From assembly GCF_011397635.1 (NCBI RefSeq), contig NC_064773.1, positions 4,141,782-4,205,781 of the forward strand: a stretch of 64,000 bases of DNA, in the 5' to 3' direction. The notes beneath the pieces are model-generated. The model was not told the DNA's origin. It was given only the letters and a program-made list of their open reading frames with translations, and made no database searches. This document shows, in pieces, positions 11,301-21,109 of this stretch; positions within the stretch are counted from its first letter, which is position 1, and every line of letters starts with the position of its first letter. This stretch comes from Epinephelus fuscoguttatus. Taxonomy: Eukaryota; Chordata; Actinopteri; Perciformes; Serranidae. Both the position numbers and the translations under genes were made by a program.

Positions 11301-13865
11301 AGCAAAGCCCGAATCCTTCTGCTGCTCCGACTGTATCTGGAAAGATAACAGGTCGTCCCATCTGGTCAGAATCAGAGCTGATAGAGAGCTGGAGCTCCTC
11401 GTCTCTTCTTCGTCTGTCACACCTTAAAACTTTGTCAAAGTCCAATGTTGTTTTAATCAAGGTCCGTATTGGCACTACATCTACCAACAAGCAGGTAGAT
11501 GCTTGTGTCAGACTTGTTTGTTTTCCAGATGCAGGATTACTTTACTTAAATTTGGCAGTCGGACACTTTTCTCCAAAGGGCTATCGTGACATTTGTGATA
11601 TCACAAAAACACAACAAATTTCAATGAATTTTAGTGTGAAGTTCAGCCAAGGGCCGAGCAGGTTCTTCTGTTATCTTTGCAAACAGCACCACCATGTGGC
11701 CTTTTTGTGTCAGGGCGCCAGAGGTCAGGAGTCAGGGCACTGATCCTGGAAACCAAAGGTTCAGATCTTTCAGAGGCCTCAAGGTTCCAGAATAAGACAC
11801 ATCCCTTTTTCCACCTGAACAGATGTCACACCTTTTTAGTCTTTGTTTTGCTGTTGTGATGTCTCATTGGATGGTCCAAACTGGGGGTGTGGCCTTCACT
11901 AGTATACAAGGCTCCATAGCTCAGGGGTTAGAGCACTGGTCTTGTAAACCAGGGGTCGCGAGTTCAAATCTCGCTGGGGCCTGATCAGCTTTTCAAAGAT
12001 TGCCACAGGAGGGGCAAAGGTCACGCTGTAGTGAGTGTAGCTGTAAATAAATGGCAAAAAAATCTCTTCAGCGCGTTATGGAGCGTCACATGTAGCTGTC
12101 GGTCCAACAATACGAAAGGTGTGATCTCACTAAACTGTTGAAAATTGAGTTTCGGTGTAAAATTCAGCCATGGATCAAGAAGGGAGTACAGTAGTTGTAG
12201 GTGCAATGAGTGTGACCATGTGAAGGGCAGATTAGGGCCAATCCTCACCGAATTTGGCACACTAATATTCTATATCTAACTGAGGACAGTTGGTCCAAAA
12301 TGATTCACTACTTCTTGACTTATTTTGATTTCTTGAAGGCCTTTTACAGGCTCCATAGGTCAGGGGTTAAAGCACTGGTCTTAGAAACCACAGGTTGTGA
12401 GTTCAAATCTTTGTGCAGCCTGTAATACCTTTAAAATCACTGCATAGACCACCCATCAACTCTGTGTGAGGCATAGGAGTATGTGTCACCAGTAGGTGGC
12501 GCTGCAGCAACATCAGATAAACACTGTAAATGATCCAAACTGTGTTGATATAATGCAGAATTCTTCCTTGTTGGTATTCTCTGAAGTAACATCACAGCCT
12601 CGGTGTAGGAGTTTGCTCTGAAGTCAGTTTCATTTGAAATTCAGTTCAAGTCTTTCTCATTTTATGCCTTTTGGAGCGTTTGTGGCACCATTATTTCATC
12701 CCCCGGCCTCCGAGCGCCATGAATCTGTCAGTTAACATCCATATTAATGAAACGTGACATGCCAGAGGTTTAGCTTGAGCCACGCTGGTATTAATGAATA
12801 ATTAAAAGGAAAACTGGCATTTTCCTGTGAAAAGAACCAGAAGAGAGACCTCATCATGCAGGGCGGACATCTTTGGTATCACTTTTAACAACCTCAGCTC
12901 CTGCGGTTCGATGAATCATTCTGCTGTTTGGATGCAGCGGGGAATTATTGGAAAAGTGCTGCTCTGTTTGATGCTGTCATTCTCATGCTTTGGACTGTGC
13001 TGCTCTCTGGTGGTGAATTAAGGAACCTCCCCAGATAGTTCCACTTTTATTTCCACTTTTATGTTCAGTGTAAAGCAATATGTTCAAAGTGATTTTCATA
13101 ATTTACAACATGTCAAAATCCTAAGAAAATCCAGTGACGTTTGGCACAAAGTTCAGATATTGTTGTCATTATGAGTCTGGTGAGACTTTGTGCCTGTCAG
13201 GAAGTGTTTCCACACACTTCTATTTCAATGAAATCTACTTCCTGTACCTCTTACTTACTTCTCTCCCCTCTCAGTACGAGGTCATTCTACTACATATATT
13301 TGAAATATGTGAATCATCTAATTAAAACAAATATTCTGTGATCTTTTACAGAAAGCGGTCTGTGACTCACGCCCAGCTGATGCACGACAAAGGCCGGACG
13401 CTGCAGGATTTCAAGCGTCGCATGTGGCTGCAGGAGCTTTTGGATGAAGTCCACACAGCAGAGATTCGCGACCTCCCTCCCCGGACCACAGGAGGAGGCG
13501 GGAGCAGCAGCGGCGCCGGCGTCGGGCTGCCAGGGGTCAGCCTGGGCATCAACCTGAGCACCACCGGCAGCACCCTGCACTCCAAACCCCCTGGAGGCAC
13601 CAAGAACCTCCCCATCAGCTTCAGGCTGGAGGAGGAGGAGGGCACCAACCTACCGCAGGAGACCAACAAGTCTCAGACGTACAAGGATGGCGTGCTGAAA
13701 ACACCCGGCAGGAAGAAGAAGAAGGGGAGGTCCGGGAAGAGAAGGGAAGGAGAGAAGAGGAAGAGGAGGGCACGTTCGTTGGGGTGGAGGCTGGAGGACG
13801 AACTCGGGAGTGGACTCCACCTGGAGTGGAGGTCTCTGCTCGGCCTGCAGAGGGCGCTGCTTTAA
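8243..13865 (+). CDS. pthlh: Parathyroid hormone-like hormone (PTHrP) precursor, two coding exons
   Basis: The coding sequence joins 8243-8349 and 13352-13865 (206 residues). Its product is a secreted peptide that signals through PTH1R-type receptors to control calcium balance, cartilage and bone. Residues 1 to about 25 form a signal peptide with the hydrophobic core CFALFLLC. A dibasic KR at 37-38 precedes the mature N-terminus SVTHAQLMHDKGRTLQDFKR, the receptor-activating region. EVHTAEI follows at 68-74, as in known PTHrP. A Gly/Ser-rich linker (about 80-110) and a very basic stretch (about 155-178, with RKKKKGR and KRKRRAR) correspond to the nuclear-localisation region. The intron phase, splitting just before the KR site, matches the family. 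Exon 1 ends AGAAT|GTAAGT and exon 2 begins after TTTTACAG. The two teleost paralogues (a and b) cannot be separated by eye. Antisense open frames here are shadows. Confidence 0.94.
8384..8410. repeat. (CT)n microsatellite
   Basis: An uninterrupted CT dinucleotide run lies about 35 bp inside the pthlh intron, next to the splice donor. Confidence 0.9.
9398..9850. repeat. Degenerate tandem array, about 3 units of ~150 bp
   Basis: Three head-to-tail units lie in the pthlh intron. Each carries, in order, CTGTTTGTAG-like sequence, (G)GAAATTAGATGT(G/A)GCTT, TTTGGCA, GAGAGGTGGTC, CTTTTTGGGTCA or CTTTTTAGGGTCA, and CAACACAT or CGACACAT followed by GG. Later units show indels. It looks like a local minisatellite rather than a dispersed element. 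Confidence 0.8.
9850..10166. mobile_element. Nonautonomous terminal-inverted-repeat element (MITE)
   Basis: The left end reads AGAGCTGCAAGAAATAG. The right end, AAATAATCGTTTGTCGCAACTCT, is its diverged inverted repeat. The interior has TTAATCG-type motifs and no coding sequence. This form (ends near AGGGCTGCAA) is common in teleost genomes and hAT-like by appearance. No clean target-site duplication was seen. Confidence 0.6.
10170..11905. other. pthlh intron, no further feature seen
   Basis: This is intronic sequence between the MITE and the tRNA gene. No exon-like or RNA-gene signal was recognised. Conserved noncoding elements may exist but cannot be told from one genome. Confidence 0.4.
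11910..11982 (+). tRNA. tRNA-Thr (anticodon TGT), intact
   Basis: The 73-nt gene folds as a full cloverleaf. The acceptor GGCTCCA pairs with TGGGGCC at 11975-11981, with a T discriminator at 11982. The D-arm/A-box region reads TAGCTCAGGGGTTAGAGC. The anticodon stem CTGGT/ACCAG encloses the loop CTTGTAA, with anticodon TGT at 11943-11945. The T-arm is GCGAG-TTCAAAT-CTCGC and carries the B box. A TTTT polymerase III terminator follows at 11990-11993. There is no intron. All arms pair, so it is probably functional. It sits inside the long pthlh intron in the same orientation as the host gene. Confidence 0.96.
12349..12421 (+). pseudogene. tRNA-Thr-derived pseudogene
   Basis: This 73-nt copy is clearly related to the tRNA-Thr gene 366 bp upstream: it shares GGCTCCATAG, TCAGGGGTTA and GCACTGGTCTT. 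It has decayed. The anticodon loop reads CTTAGAA (TAG instead of TGT). One anticodon-stem pair is lost, and the T-arm (TGTGAG against CTTTG) no longer pairs fully. The acceptor 3' side also differs (GCAGCC). The changed anticodon does not make it a credible tRNA-Leu, because the body is that of tRNA-Thr. Confidence 0.85.
12489..12503 (+). promoter_or_regulatory. CTCF-like motif
   Basis: CCAGTAGGTGGCGCT matches the vertebrate CTCF core (CCASYAGRKGGCRSY) at every position. It lies 67 bp downstream of the tRNA pseudogene inside the pthlh intron. Motif identity only; occupancy is not shown. Confidence 0.5.
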
Positions 13866-13888
13866 AACGCTGTCAGTCTCTGACACAG
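13352..13888 (+). CDS. pthlh: pthlh coding exon 2 (mature peptide), stop at 13863-13865
   Basis: The exon starts after the acceptor TTTTACAG. It carries the KR processing site, the whole mature hormone and the TAA stop at 13863-13865. A near-ideal donor, ACACAG|GTGAGT, ends the exon at 13888, only 23 nt after the stop. At that distance a downstream junction would not be expected to trigger nonsense-mediated decay. Confidence 0.88.
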
Positions 13889-13925
13889 GTGAGTCCACAG
13901 GTCAAAGTCTGAACTAAACTTTAAA

Positions 13926-14223
13926 GATTAAACCAACTGGTCCAGATCTCTCCTTCGTCATTAGTTCAAGGTCCACAGAGTTTAATACATGCAGCATCAT
14001 ACTTGCGTTTGGCCACGTCGTCGAGCTACTTTGCTGTCTCTGTCAGATCGCTCTCACTCACTCTACAGCAGGAAACAGCACTTCAAAATAAAAGCTCTGT
14101 GCTGGATATGCACTATACTTAAAAATAAATAGTGTTTTTTACTAACTTGACACTATTGCAAGTCACTTGTGGTCCATTCAGAATGGACCTGCGACCTACC
14201 ACTTGGGAACCACTGGATTAAAC
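13926..14223. mobile_element. hAT-like MITE, copy 1 of 2
   Basis: An 8-bp direct repeat, GATTAAAC, flanks the element at 13926-13933 and 14216-14223. The right end reads ACTTGGGAACCACTG. The left end has lost about 10 bp of the inverted repeat and begins CAACTGGTCC. The interior matches the copy at 28306-28510 (TCATTAGTTCAAGGTCCAC, CACTTGCGTTTGGC). Eight-bp duplications and CAGTGGTTCCC-type ends are typical of hAT transposons. Confidence 0.8.
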
Positions 14224-15500
14224 CTTTGAAGACACTTCAGGGTCATAGAAAGTTTCCCCTCAAAGTTGCTAACATGACACATTAAGAAAAGTCTTGTGAT
14301 ATAACTGCTCCTCTACACACTACTCATACAAGGTACATACACTCTATATTTAAATACCTGCGTGTCTTGGGTCTTTACAATATAGAAATAGAAAAATAAA
14401 AACTTAATTTGCTGCAGATTAGCAACAAAAACACACACCAAATATCAGCATGCACCTAAAGCACTAAATCTAAGACCTTGTGACTGAATAAATAAATAAA
14501 TGTGCAGTTTCTGATAAAAACAGGTGGATTTATTCTTTAAATTTATGCTTGGCACTTCCTCTGTGTGTTTGGCTCAAATAAAGTTCTGGTCAACAGGTTA
14601 CACGCCATTATAAATCAGTAATAAAAGAGCATTAAACTTCCAATCTGAATATGTTAACTTCACCTAACCAGACTAAATTAGCTTGTTTCTTTTTAAAACA
14701 TGGGAAGAAGGCAATGAGCAATGAAAGCAGAAATGACCCAAAAAATTAATAAAAATAGAAGAAAGGAAAGCTTAGAAATTATAATAATTCCGTAACATAA
14801 TTTTAAAATGTAAAAACAATAACTATAAATATACTTTTTCCCTAGCTTTTTCGTCTCCCCCTAGTTTTGTGAAATCATTTTCTAAATTTTTGTTTTGCAA
14901 CTTCTGGGACAATTCATACCAAATTGCTCTGTGCCTTTTTCCCCATATTTTTAGAAGAAATCGCACCAATTAGCTCAGCGTTCAATACTTGTGAAAGGCG
15001 TCTGAAAGCAGCACAAGAAAAGAGATGTCGCTTCAGGTTTTAAAGGGTTAAAAAAATAAGGAAATCCATTGCCCCAACTGTTACCAGGTAAACTTGAAAA
15101 GCAAATCAAGGTAATAATTAGGGCTGAGGCGAATACTCCCATGAAATAAGTATCTAGTACAGATAAGTAAAATGTGTTAATATCTGTTCAGTCACTTATG
15201 ATCAAAACTAATCTGAAGCTAAATCTTGAGATTGCCCTGTTAATATTTGTCTAATAATTATAAATACAGCAACTTGTGATCAACTCATACAAATTTACAG
15301 ACAACGTAACATATTTATTTATATAAAAACGTAACATATATATTTTCTACTAAACTTCACTTATCTTAATTAGTTCTTATAAGTTACTGCATCACTTTAA
15401 CTTTTATATTAAGTAATAAGAATTATTTAAAATTGTGTTTGATGCTTCAAACATACAAATAAACCAGTGAACTAACCTGTTTCCTTCTCTTTATCTTTGT
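14224..15500. other. Probable 3'-UTR intron of pthlh
   Basis: This AT-rich stretch lies between the MITE and the 3'-UTR acceptor, with no coding signal or RNA gene. Confidence 0.45.
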
Positions 15501-15507
15501 GTTTCAG

Positions 15508-16240
15508 AAACCTACGGACAGTCGGAGTGGACTCCTAAATATTCACGCTACAGTCTTCTGTAATAGTGATTGTTTGGAAAGAAATTGGAAAATATTTATT
15601 GTCTGTAAATATTCTAAATATAGCAGAATAGATAGCAGAATATGATTAAAAAAATTATTTGATGCTCTGTGAGGCAACAGATTTTAATCTTTGTGAATCC
15701 TTGCTTTTTTTTCTTCTTTTTTTTTATTCCAATTATGTCAGATTTTTTGCGGTAATTTATTTTGTCTGAATGGTGTATTTATTTTGTAAATGTATCGAGG
15801 TGCTGCTGACCTTCTATATTTTTGTACCATAATGCACTTTAGATATATAAATATAAATATATATACCATTAATTTTGTTCATTGACTTGTTTTTGTGGTT
15901 AATTGAAATGAAGAAGAAACGACGGTCGTCATTCTGTGTTATTGTTCAGTTTGATTCTTGACCTCCCGCTCTGTTCAGGCATCCAGTTTTTTGGTTTCTT
16001 TGCTGCTGGTTTTTCAGATGTTTTCAGCTCTGATCCAAACTGTTTGTTGTCTCACTTTTGTGTTGGACCCTCCTGCTGCCTTCAGTGTCTCTGTCTCCTC
16101 CACCACCTGCTCTGCTTCTCGATGCCAAAGTTCAGATTTGTACATAAAACAAACACGGCTCGATATTGTTGTTTTGGCACTTGCACTGAGATAAACACCC
16201 TGTACTGAACAGATTAAACATTTGACAGTATGCTCCTCTT
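15508..16240 (+). other. pthlh: Probable pthlh 3'-UTR exon with AU-rich elements
   Basis: An acceptor with a pyrimidine tract (TTTATCTTTGTGTTTCAG) ends at 15507 and would pair with the donor at 13889. The following sequence has no useful open frame. It holds several AUUUA-type motifs at about 15590-15600 and 15770-15785, as expected for an unstable hormone mRNA such as PTHrP. A possible polyadenylation signal, ATTAAA, is at 16213-16218. The 3' boundary is a guess. Confidence 0.55.
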
Positions 16241-16354
16241 GTTCTCCTGTGTCACTTTGTCCTATTTTTGGTAATAAGAATGCATACATTCACAGTCATA
16301 GCTATTTTATATCAGAAACTTCATGTGAAGTGGCAGAAATATTACTTGAACCCT

Positions 16355-16930
16355 TTATTTAAAGCAGCTCTGGCTTGTGGTGTACCCCAAGGTTCTGTCC
16401 CGGGTCTCATCAAGTTGCAGATTATGTTTAATTACACATTATTTAAGCTTCAAAATGTTTATCAACTTAAATGGCCGTTTCTTTCCTACTAATCTTCAAT
16501 CAAGCGGTGAATCATTTACTAAAGGCTGCATTTATTGATTTATGGAGAAACGTTAACAAAATAGCTGACAGACAGGCTAGAGCACTTGGAAAAATGAATC
16601 ATTTGGATAATATATTTATCATCTTTTTTTTAAAGCAAAAGCTCCAAATATTCTCTGATTTTTGATTCTTCAATGTGAGAAATGTTTGTTTTTCTCTGTT
16701 GTACAACATTGAAAACAGAATGTCTTTGGGGTTTTGATCATTAGATGAACAAAGAAAAGTGTTTGACGGTGTCACCTTGGACATATTTTACTATTTCTGA
16801 CATTTTGTTAACAATCAATAAGATATAATTGAAAATGATCATTAATTGGAGCTTTAACTCAAAGTCAAAACTCTGTTCTGTGGTGTACTCCAAGGGTCTG
16901 TGCTGGGTCCTCTGTAGTTTTCCAACATGT
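16355..16930 (+). pseudogene. Two decayed LINE reverse-transcriptase fragments
   Basis: Near 16368-16425 the + strand encodes CGVPQGSVPG. Near 16877-16925 it encodes a mutated GVLQGSVLGPL with an in-frame stop soon after. This is the conserved GVPQGSVLGPLLF block of L2/CR1/Rex1-type non-LTR reverse transcriptases. Both pieces are short and broken, so they are remnants of one or two old insertions. The surrounding sequence is too decayed to bound them. Confidence 0.6.
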
Positions 16931-17009
16931 TCATCAGATGAGACAATATACCAGTAAAACAGATTGGTAAAAAGTAAGTTTCTGGTGGGTATTTATGGAC
17001 AGTTATACA

Positions 17010-18060
17010 TTCACCGGCCACTTTATTAGGTACACCTGTTCAACTGCTCATTTACGCAAATAGTTGATCAGCCAATCTCATAGCAGCAGCTCAATGCATT
17101 TAGTGATGTAGACATGGTAAAAACGACATGCTGAAGTTCAAACGGAGCATCAGAATGATGAAGAAAGGTGATTTTAAGTGACTTTGAATGTGGCATGGTT
17201 GTCAGTGCCAGATGGGCTGGTCTGAGTATTTACTGGGATTTTCAGCACAACCATCTCTAGGGTTTACAGAGGATGGTCCCAACAAGAGAAAATATCCAGT
17301 GAGCCAAAATGCCTTGTTGATGCCAGAGGTCAGAGGAGAATGGCCAGACTGGTTCAAGATGATAGAAAGGCAACAGGAAGTCAAATAAGCACTGGTTCCA
17401 ACCAAGGTGTGCAGAAGAGCATCTCTGAAGCAACAACACCTTGTCCAACCTTGAAGCAGATGGGCTACAGCAGCAGAAGACCACACCAGGTGCCACTCCT
17501 GTCAGCTAACAACAGGAAACTGAGGCTACAATTCACATGGGTTTTCTCACCAAAACTGGACAATAGAAGATTGGAAAAACCACATTCAGATGGAAGCATG
17601 GATCCATCCTGCCTTGTATCAACGCTTCAGGCTGCTGCTGCTGCTGGTGGTGTAATGGTGTGGGGGAGATTTTCTTAGTACCAACTGAGCATGGTTTAAA
17701 CACCACAGCCTACCTGAGTATTGTTGCTGAGCGTGTCCATCCCTTTATGACCACAGTGTACCCATCTTCTGATGGCTACTTCCAGCAGGATAACGCACCA
17801 TGTCACAAAGCTCACATCATCTCAAACATGACAATGAGTTCACTGTACTCCAATGGCCTCCACAGTCACCAGATCTCAGTCCAATAGAGCACCTTTGGGA
17901 TGTGCTGGAACGGGAGATTCTCATCATGGATGTGCATGCGACAAATCTGCAGCAACTGTGTGATGTCATCATGTCAATATGGACCAGAATCTCTGACACA
18001 GTGGATTTAGGGGATCTTTCACCAAAACATTTTGCACATCAAACATTTAATTTTCCACAT
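17010..18060 (+). mobile_element. Degenerate Tc1/mariner-like transposon with broken transposase
   Basis: The left end has a recognisable terminal sequence, CACCGGCCACTTTATTAGGT, at 17012-17031, shared by a common teleost Tc1-like family. The transposase remnant on the + strand runs from about 17150 to 18010 and is split over three frames by several frameshifts and stops. Late catalytic-domain motifs remain: FQQDNAPCHKA near 17780-17813 (second DDE acid) and SPDLSPIEHLWDVLE near 17866-17910 (third acid region). The matching right terminal repeat is not found, so the copy is truncated and cannot move by itself. I list it as a dead copy. Confidence 0.88.
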
Positions 18061-18144
18061 TCTGTTGAATTTTTACACACCAACCTGTGCATTTACTTCA
18101 TCTTTTTATGGTTTAAATGTCTACAGTTTGTCAGAATTTAAACC

Positions 18145-19340
18145 CTTTTATTGTGTCCTCCCCCCAAACTACACCTATGATTTAATCTGACTGAGTCATG
18201 TTGGTTCAGACACAAGCAGCTCAACGCAGAAAGTTTCCACTGAAGCTGAACAAAAACTGAAAGCTGGACTGACACATTTCCAACAGACTGAAATACATCA
18301 CTCAGCAGATTGGTTTAGGTTACTAATGTCAGAGCATCGTTCTGAATTTATTACATTTAATAACCTCATCACACTATAATATCCTTTAAAAACATTCAAT
18401 ATGTGGTCAGTGTAGCACAATACTGGGTTCACGTTACCAGTGGGTTGCACAGACCCTGGTGTTAGTGTTATTTTTCTTGTAATACCACTTGGTTATTCAT
18501 CCAAACTAGCATATGGTTATTGTGACTCAGTGTTTGACACAAATGTCATCTGAGTTCAACAAAAAAATGTGCAAATGACAACCAAAACTGCAAAGAGTTC
18601 ACACATTTGGAATTAGTAACAAACAACGTACTGTAGTTCCTGTTTGTAATCTACCCATGAATAGACAACTACCACTGGACTATTTTGATTCTGAAGAAAT
18701 TGGACACAAATGAAGCATGGATTCAACTCTGGTAAAACAAAGTTTTAGTTTCCTCAGCACACGGACCAAAAGTACCTTTAGCCCACCATCACATTTTCTT
18801 CTTCTGCTGTGTTTCTGCAGGTTTTCATCACTCCTGCAGTCTGTCCATTTAACGTCTAATCAACATCAGCTGCCCCGCAGGAAATTGTCCTCATAGCAGC
18901 CTCTGCGGCAGCTTTTTTTTTTTTTAAACTTCTGCACATACGGCAGGAAAGAAAATTACTACTTTCCACTCAATAGAGCAAACGTGTCAACAAATTGCCG
19001 TCCCTCATCATAAATTCCATCCAGAATTCAATTAGGGATGATCAACAGCTCCAGGCTGAAGAATGAGGCCAGAGGGACTTGGCTTCTCCATATGAACCAT
19101 TAAAATAATTCCCACCACTGCGGCTTCACAACATGACAAGTTTGGTTTGGCAGCAGGTCGGCGAGCTGAGAGACATCGAGCAGAAAGAGTCGAGCGGTGG
19201 AGTCGGTGGTGTTGATGTTGTGATTCAAGCAGCAGCTTAGTGACAATTCTTCAAAATCCAACCAAACAAAACAGAAGTAGAAAATCAGAAAGTGGCAGAG
19301 TTACAGATCTGAACCCACAATATGTAAATATACATACACA
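18145..19340. other. Intergenic, no gene seen
   Basis: No exon or RNA gene was recognised. A short T-run lies at about 18912-18925. Nothing else is supported. Confidence 0.45.
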
Positions 19341-19344
19341 TATA

Positions 19345-19905
19345 TATCTCACCCCCTCCCTCAATGGGTGGTGGTGTGTCTTCCTCAAGCTCAGGTCCTC
19401 TACCAGAGTCCTGGGAGTTTGAGGGTTCTGCACAGGATCTTATCTGTTCTTAGGACTGCACTCTTCTGGACAAAGACCTCAGATGTTGTACCTGGAATCT
19501 GCTGGAGCCACTCTCCCAATTTGGTGTCCCTTCCCCCAGTGCCATTACCCCCATTACCACTGGCACCACTGTTGCCTTTACTCCCCACATCTTCTCTAGC
19601 TCCTCTTTCAGCCCTTGGTATTTTTCCAGCTCCTCCTCCTCCTTCTTACTGATGCTGCTGATGTTGCTACATCTATCACCACTGCCTTCTTCTGTTGTTT
19701 GTCCATCAACACCATGTCCGACTGGTTAGCCATCACCAGTTTGTCAGTCTGGATCTGGAAGTCCCACAGTATCTTAGTTCGGTCATGCTCAACCATCTTA
19801 GGAGGTGTCTTCCACTGTGAACTTGGGACTTCCAGCCCACACTCAGTGCACATGTTCCTGTAAGCTAACATGCTGGAAATAATGCTGTTGTGTACTATCA
19901 AAATA
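19345..19905 (-). mobile_element. Rex6/R4-type LINE fragment with restriction-like endonuclease end
   Basis: On the minus strand, 19608-19901 encodes a segment with PPKMVEHDRTKILWDFQIQT, then MANQSDMVLMDKQQKKAVVI and D. 19400-19588 encodes LGEWLQQIPGTTSEVF and ends in LKLPGLW. These resemble the C-terminal restriction-like endonuclease region and tail of fish Rex6/R4-type elements, in which a PD...D motif is catalytic. Here the expected Pro of PD is Ser, and the two pieces are in different frames. The copy is broken and 5'-truncated. Family placement is from recognition, not from a search. Confidence 0.72.
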
Positions 19906-19989
19906 TAGTGATGCTATGTGTCCTACTGCTCTGAGTAATATAAGTAAAAGTTATGTAATAAAAATGTCTAACAGATAGCCTGTATATAC

Positions 19990-20245
19990 CGTGTTCACCG
20001 TCTGAATGTCAAGTGTTAGCACGCTAACATTTGCAAAAGGATAATGGAATGCTAACACTGACATGCTAACATTAATGCTAACACTGACATGCAAACATTT
20101 CTTAGTAACAGTATATCTATTTGTGTATCCGAGTACTGAGAGTAATGTAAGTAAAACCAACTTTAAAACTGTTTAGCAAGTGTATATCATATTCACATCT
20201 CAGTTTAGCATGTTAGCATGCTGTAATATTTGCTAAAGGATGCTA
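19990..20245. repeat. Short imperfect repeats of ATGCTAACA
   Basis: Several copies of TGCTAACA, with or without CTGACATGC, occur close together at about 20018-20095 and again near 20205-20250. This gives a patchy low-order array. Confidence 0.6.
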
Positions 20246-20459
20246 ACATAGCATACAGATTGAAGTTATTTAGTTATTGCTTTTTCAGAAGACACAAGTT
20301 TTTGATGAACTTTGTACTGTTTTGTAATGTTGTATATTTTGTATTTCTTCTTACATTTTTTAAATCACATGATCCACATTTTTACACTTTAAAAAACTTT
20401 TTAAAACTTTGACTATGAAACAGAACCTTGCTAGAAGAAGTATTATCAGAAAAACATAA

Positions 20460-20832
20460 TTAAAGGTATAATATGTAGTTTTTCCACGTAAAAATGTCTA
20501 AAAACGACTAAACCAATATTATAAATTTAGTTTAGTTGTGTACTTTGATCACTTACAGAAATGTTTCCAACAATTTTTCAAACCCAGATTTATCGAAATA
20601 TTAATCATTTCCACCAGTGTACTGCAAGTACTGCTGCCTGTCAGGACACCGGCGCTCCGGCCAGCCACGGTCAGTTTCAGTTTCACGGAGTGAGGCACGT
20701 CAGATCTGTATCTGTTATATGACTACAACTCCCATGATCCCACGCTACTTTGTGACGTCATCCAACTCCGTCTTCTGTTATTGTTTTGGTTTGAGACCCC
20801 TAGCGGCAGAAAATTACATATTGCACGTTTAA
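20460..20832. mobile_element. TTAA-flanked nonautonomous element
   Basis: TTAA at 20460-20463 and TTAA at 20829-20832 flank imperfect terminal inverted repeats. The left reads AGGTATAATATGTAGTTTT and the right, inverted, reads ACGTGCAATATGTAATTTT. There is no transposase. A TTAA target site is known for piggyBac- and Kolobok-type elements. The interior carries ACTACAACTCCCATGATCC (20720-20738), which resembles the ZNF143/Staf site. Confidence 0.75.
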
Positions 20833-20849
20833 ATGCCAAATGCTAACCT

Positions 20850-21105
20850 TACTTTCTTTGATATTAACGTTACTTTTTTATGCTAACGTTACTTTTTTAT
20901 GCTAAACTTACTTTTTTTGCTAACATTAGTTTTAATACTAACCCTATTTTTTTTTAATGTCGATCCTACTTTTTTAATGCTAACCTTAGTTTTTGTAATG
21001 TTCAGGTTACTCTTTTACACTTACCGCACTTTTTATATGTTAACATTACTTTTTTATGCTAACGTTCCTTTTCATGCTAACGTTACTCATTTTATCCTAA
21101 CCTAT
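20850..21105. repeat. AT-rich minisatellite, unit about 18-20 bp
   Basis: About a dozen degenerate head-to-tail copies of ATGCTAACGTTACTTTTTT with small indels and substitutions. It starts about 20 bp after the TTAA element. Confidence 0.8.
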
Positions 21106-21109
21106 CTCC

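Noticed and set aside
12349..12421. tRNA-Leu (anticodon TAG)
   Set aside because: The body is that of tRNA-Thr, and stems are broken; it is a pseudogene with a mutated anticodon loop.
15936..16208. Open frames of 78-90 residues after pthlh
   Set aside because: They lie in the probable 3' UTR, overlap in several frames and lack any recognisable domain.
17150..18141. Active Tc1-like transposase
   Set aside because: The reading frame is broken by several frameshifts and stops, and the right terminal repeat is missing.
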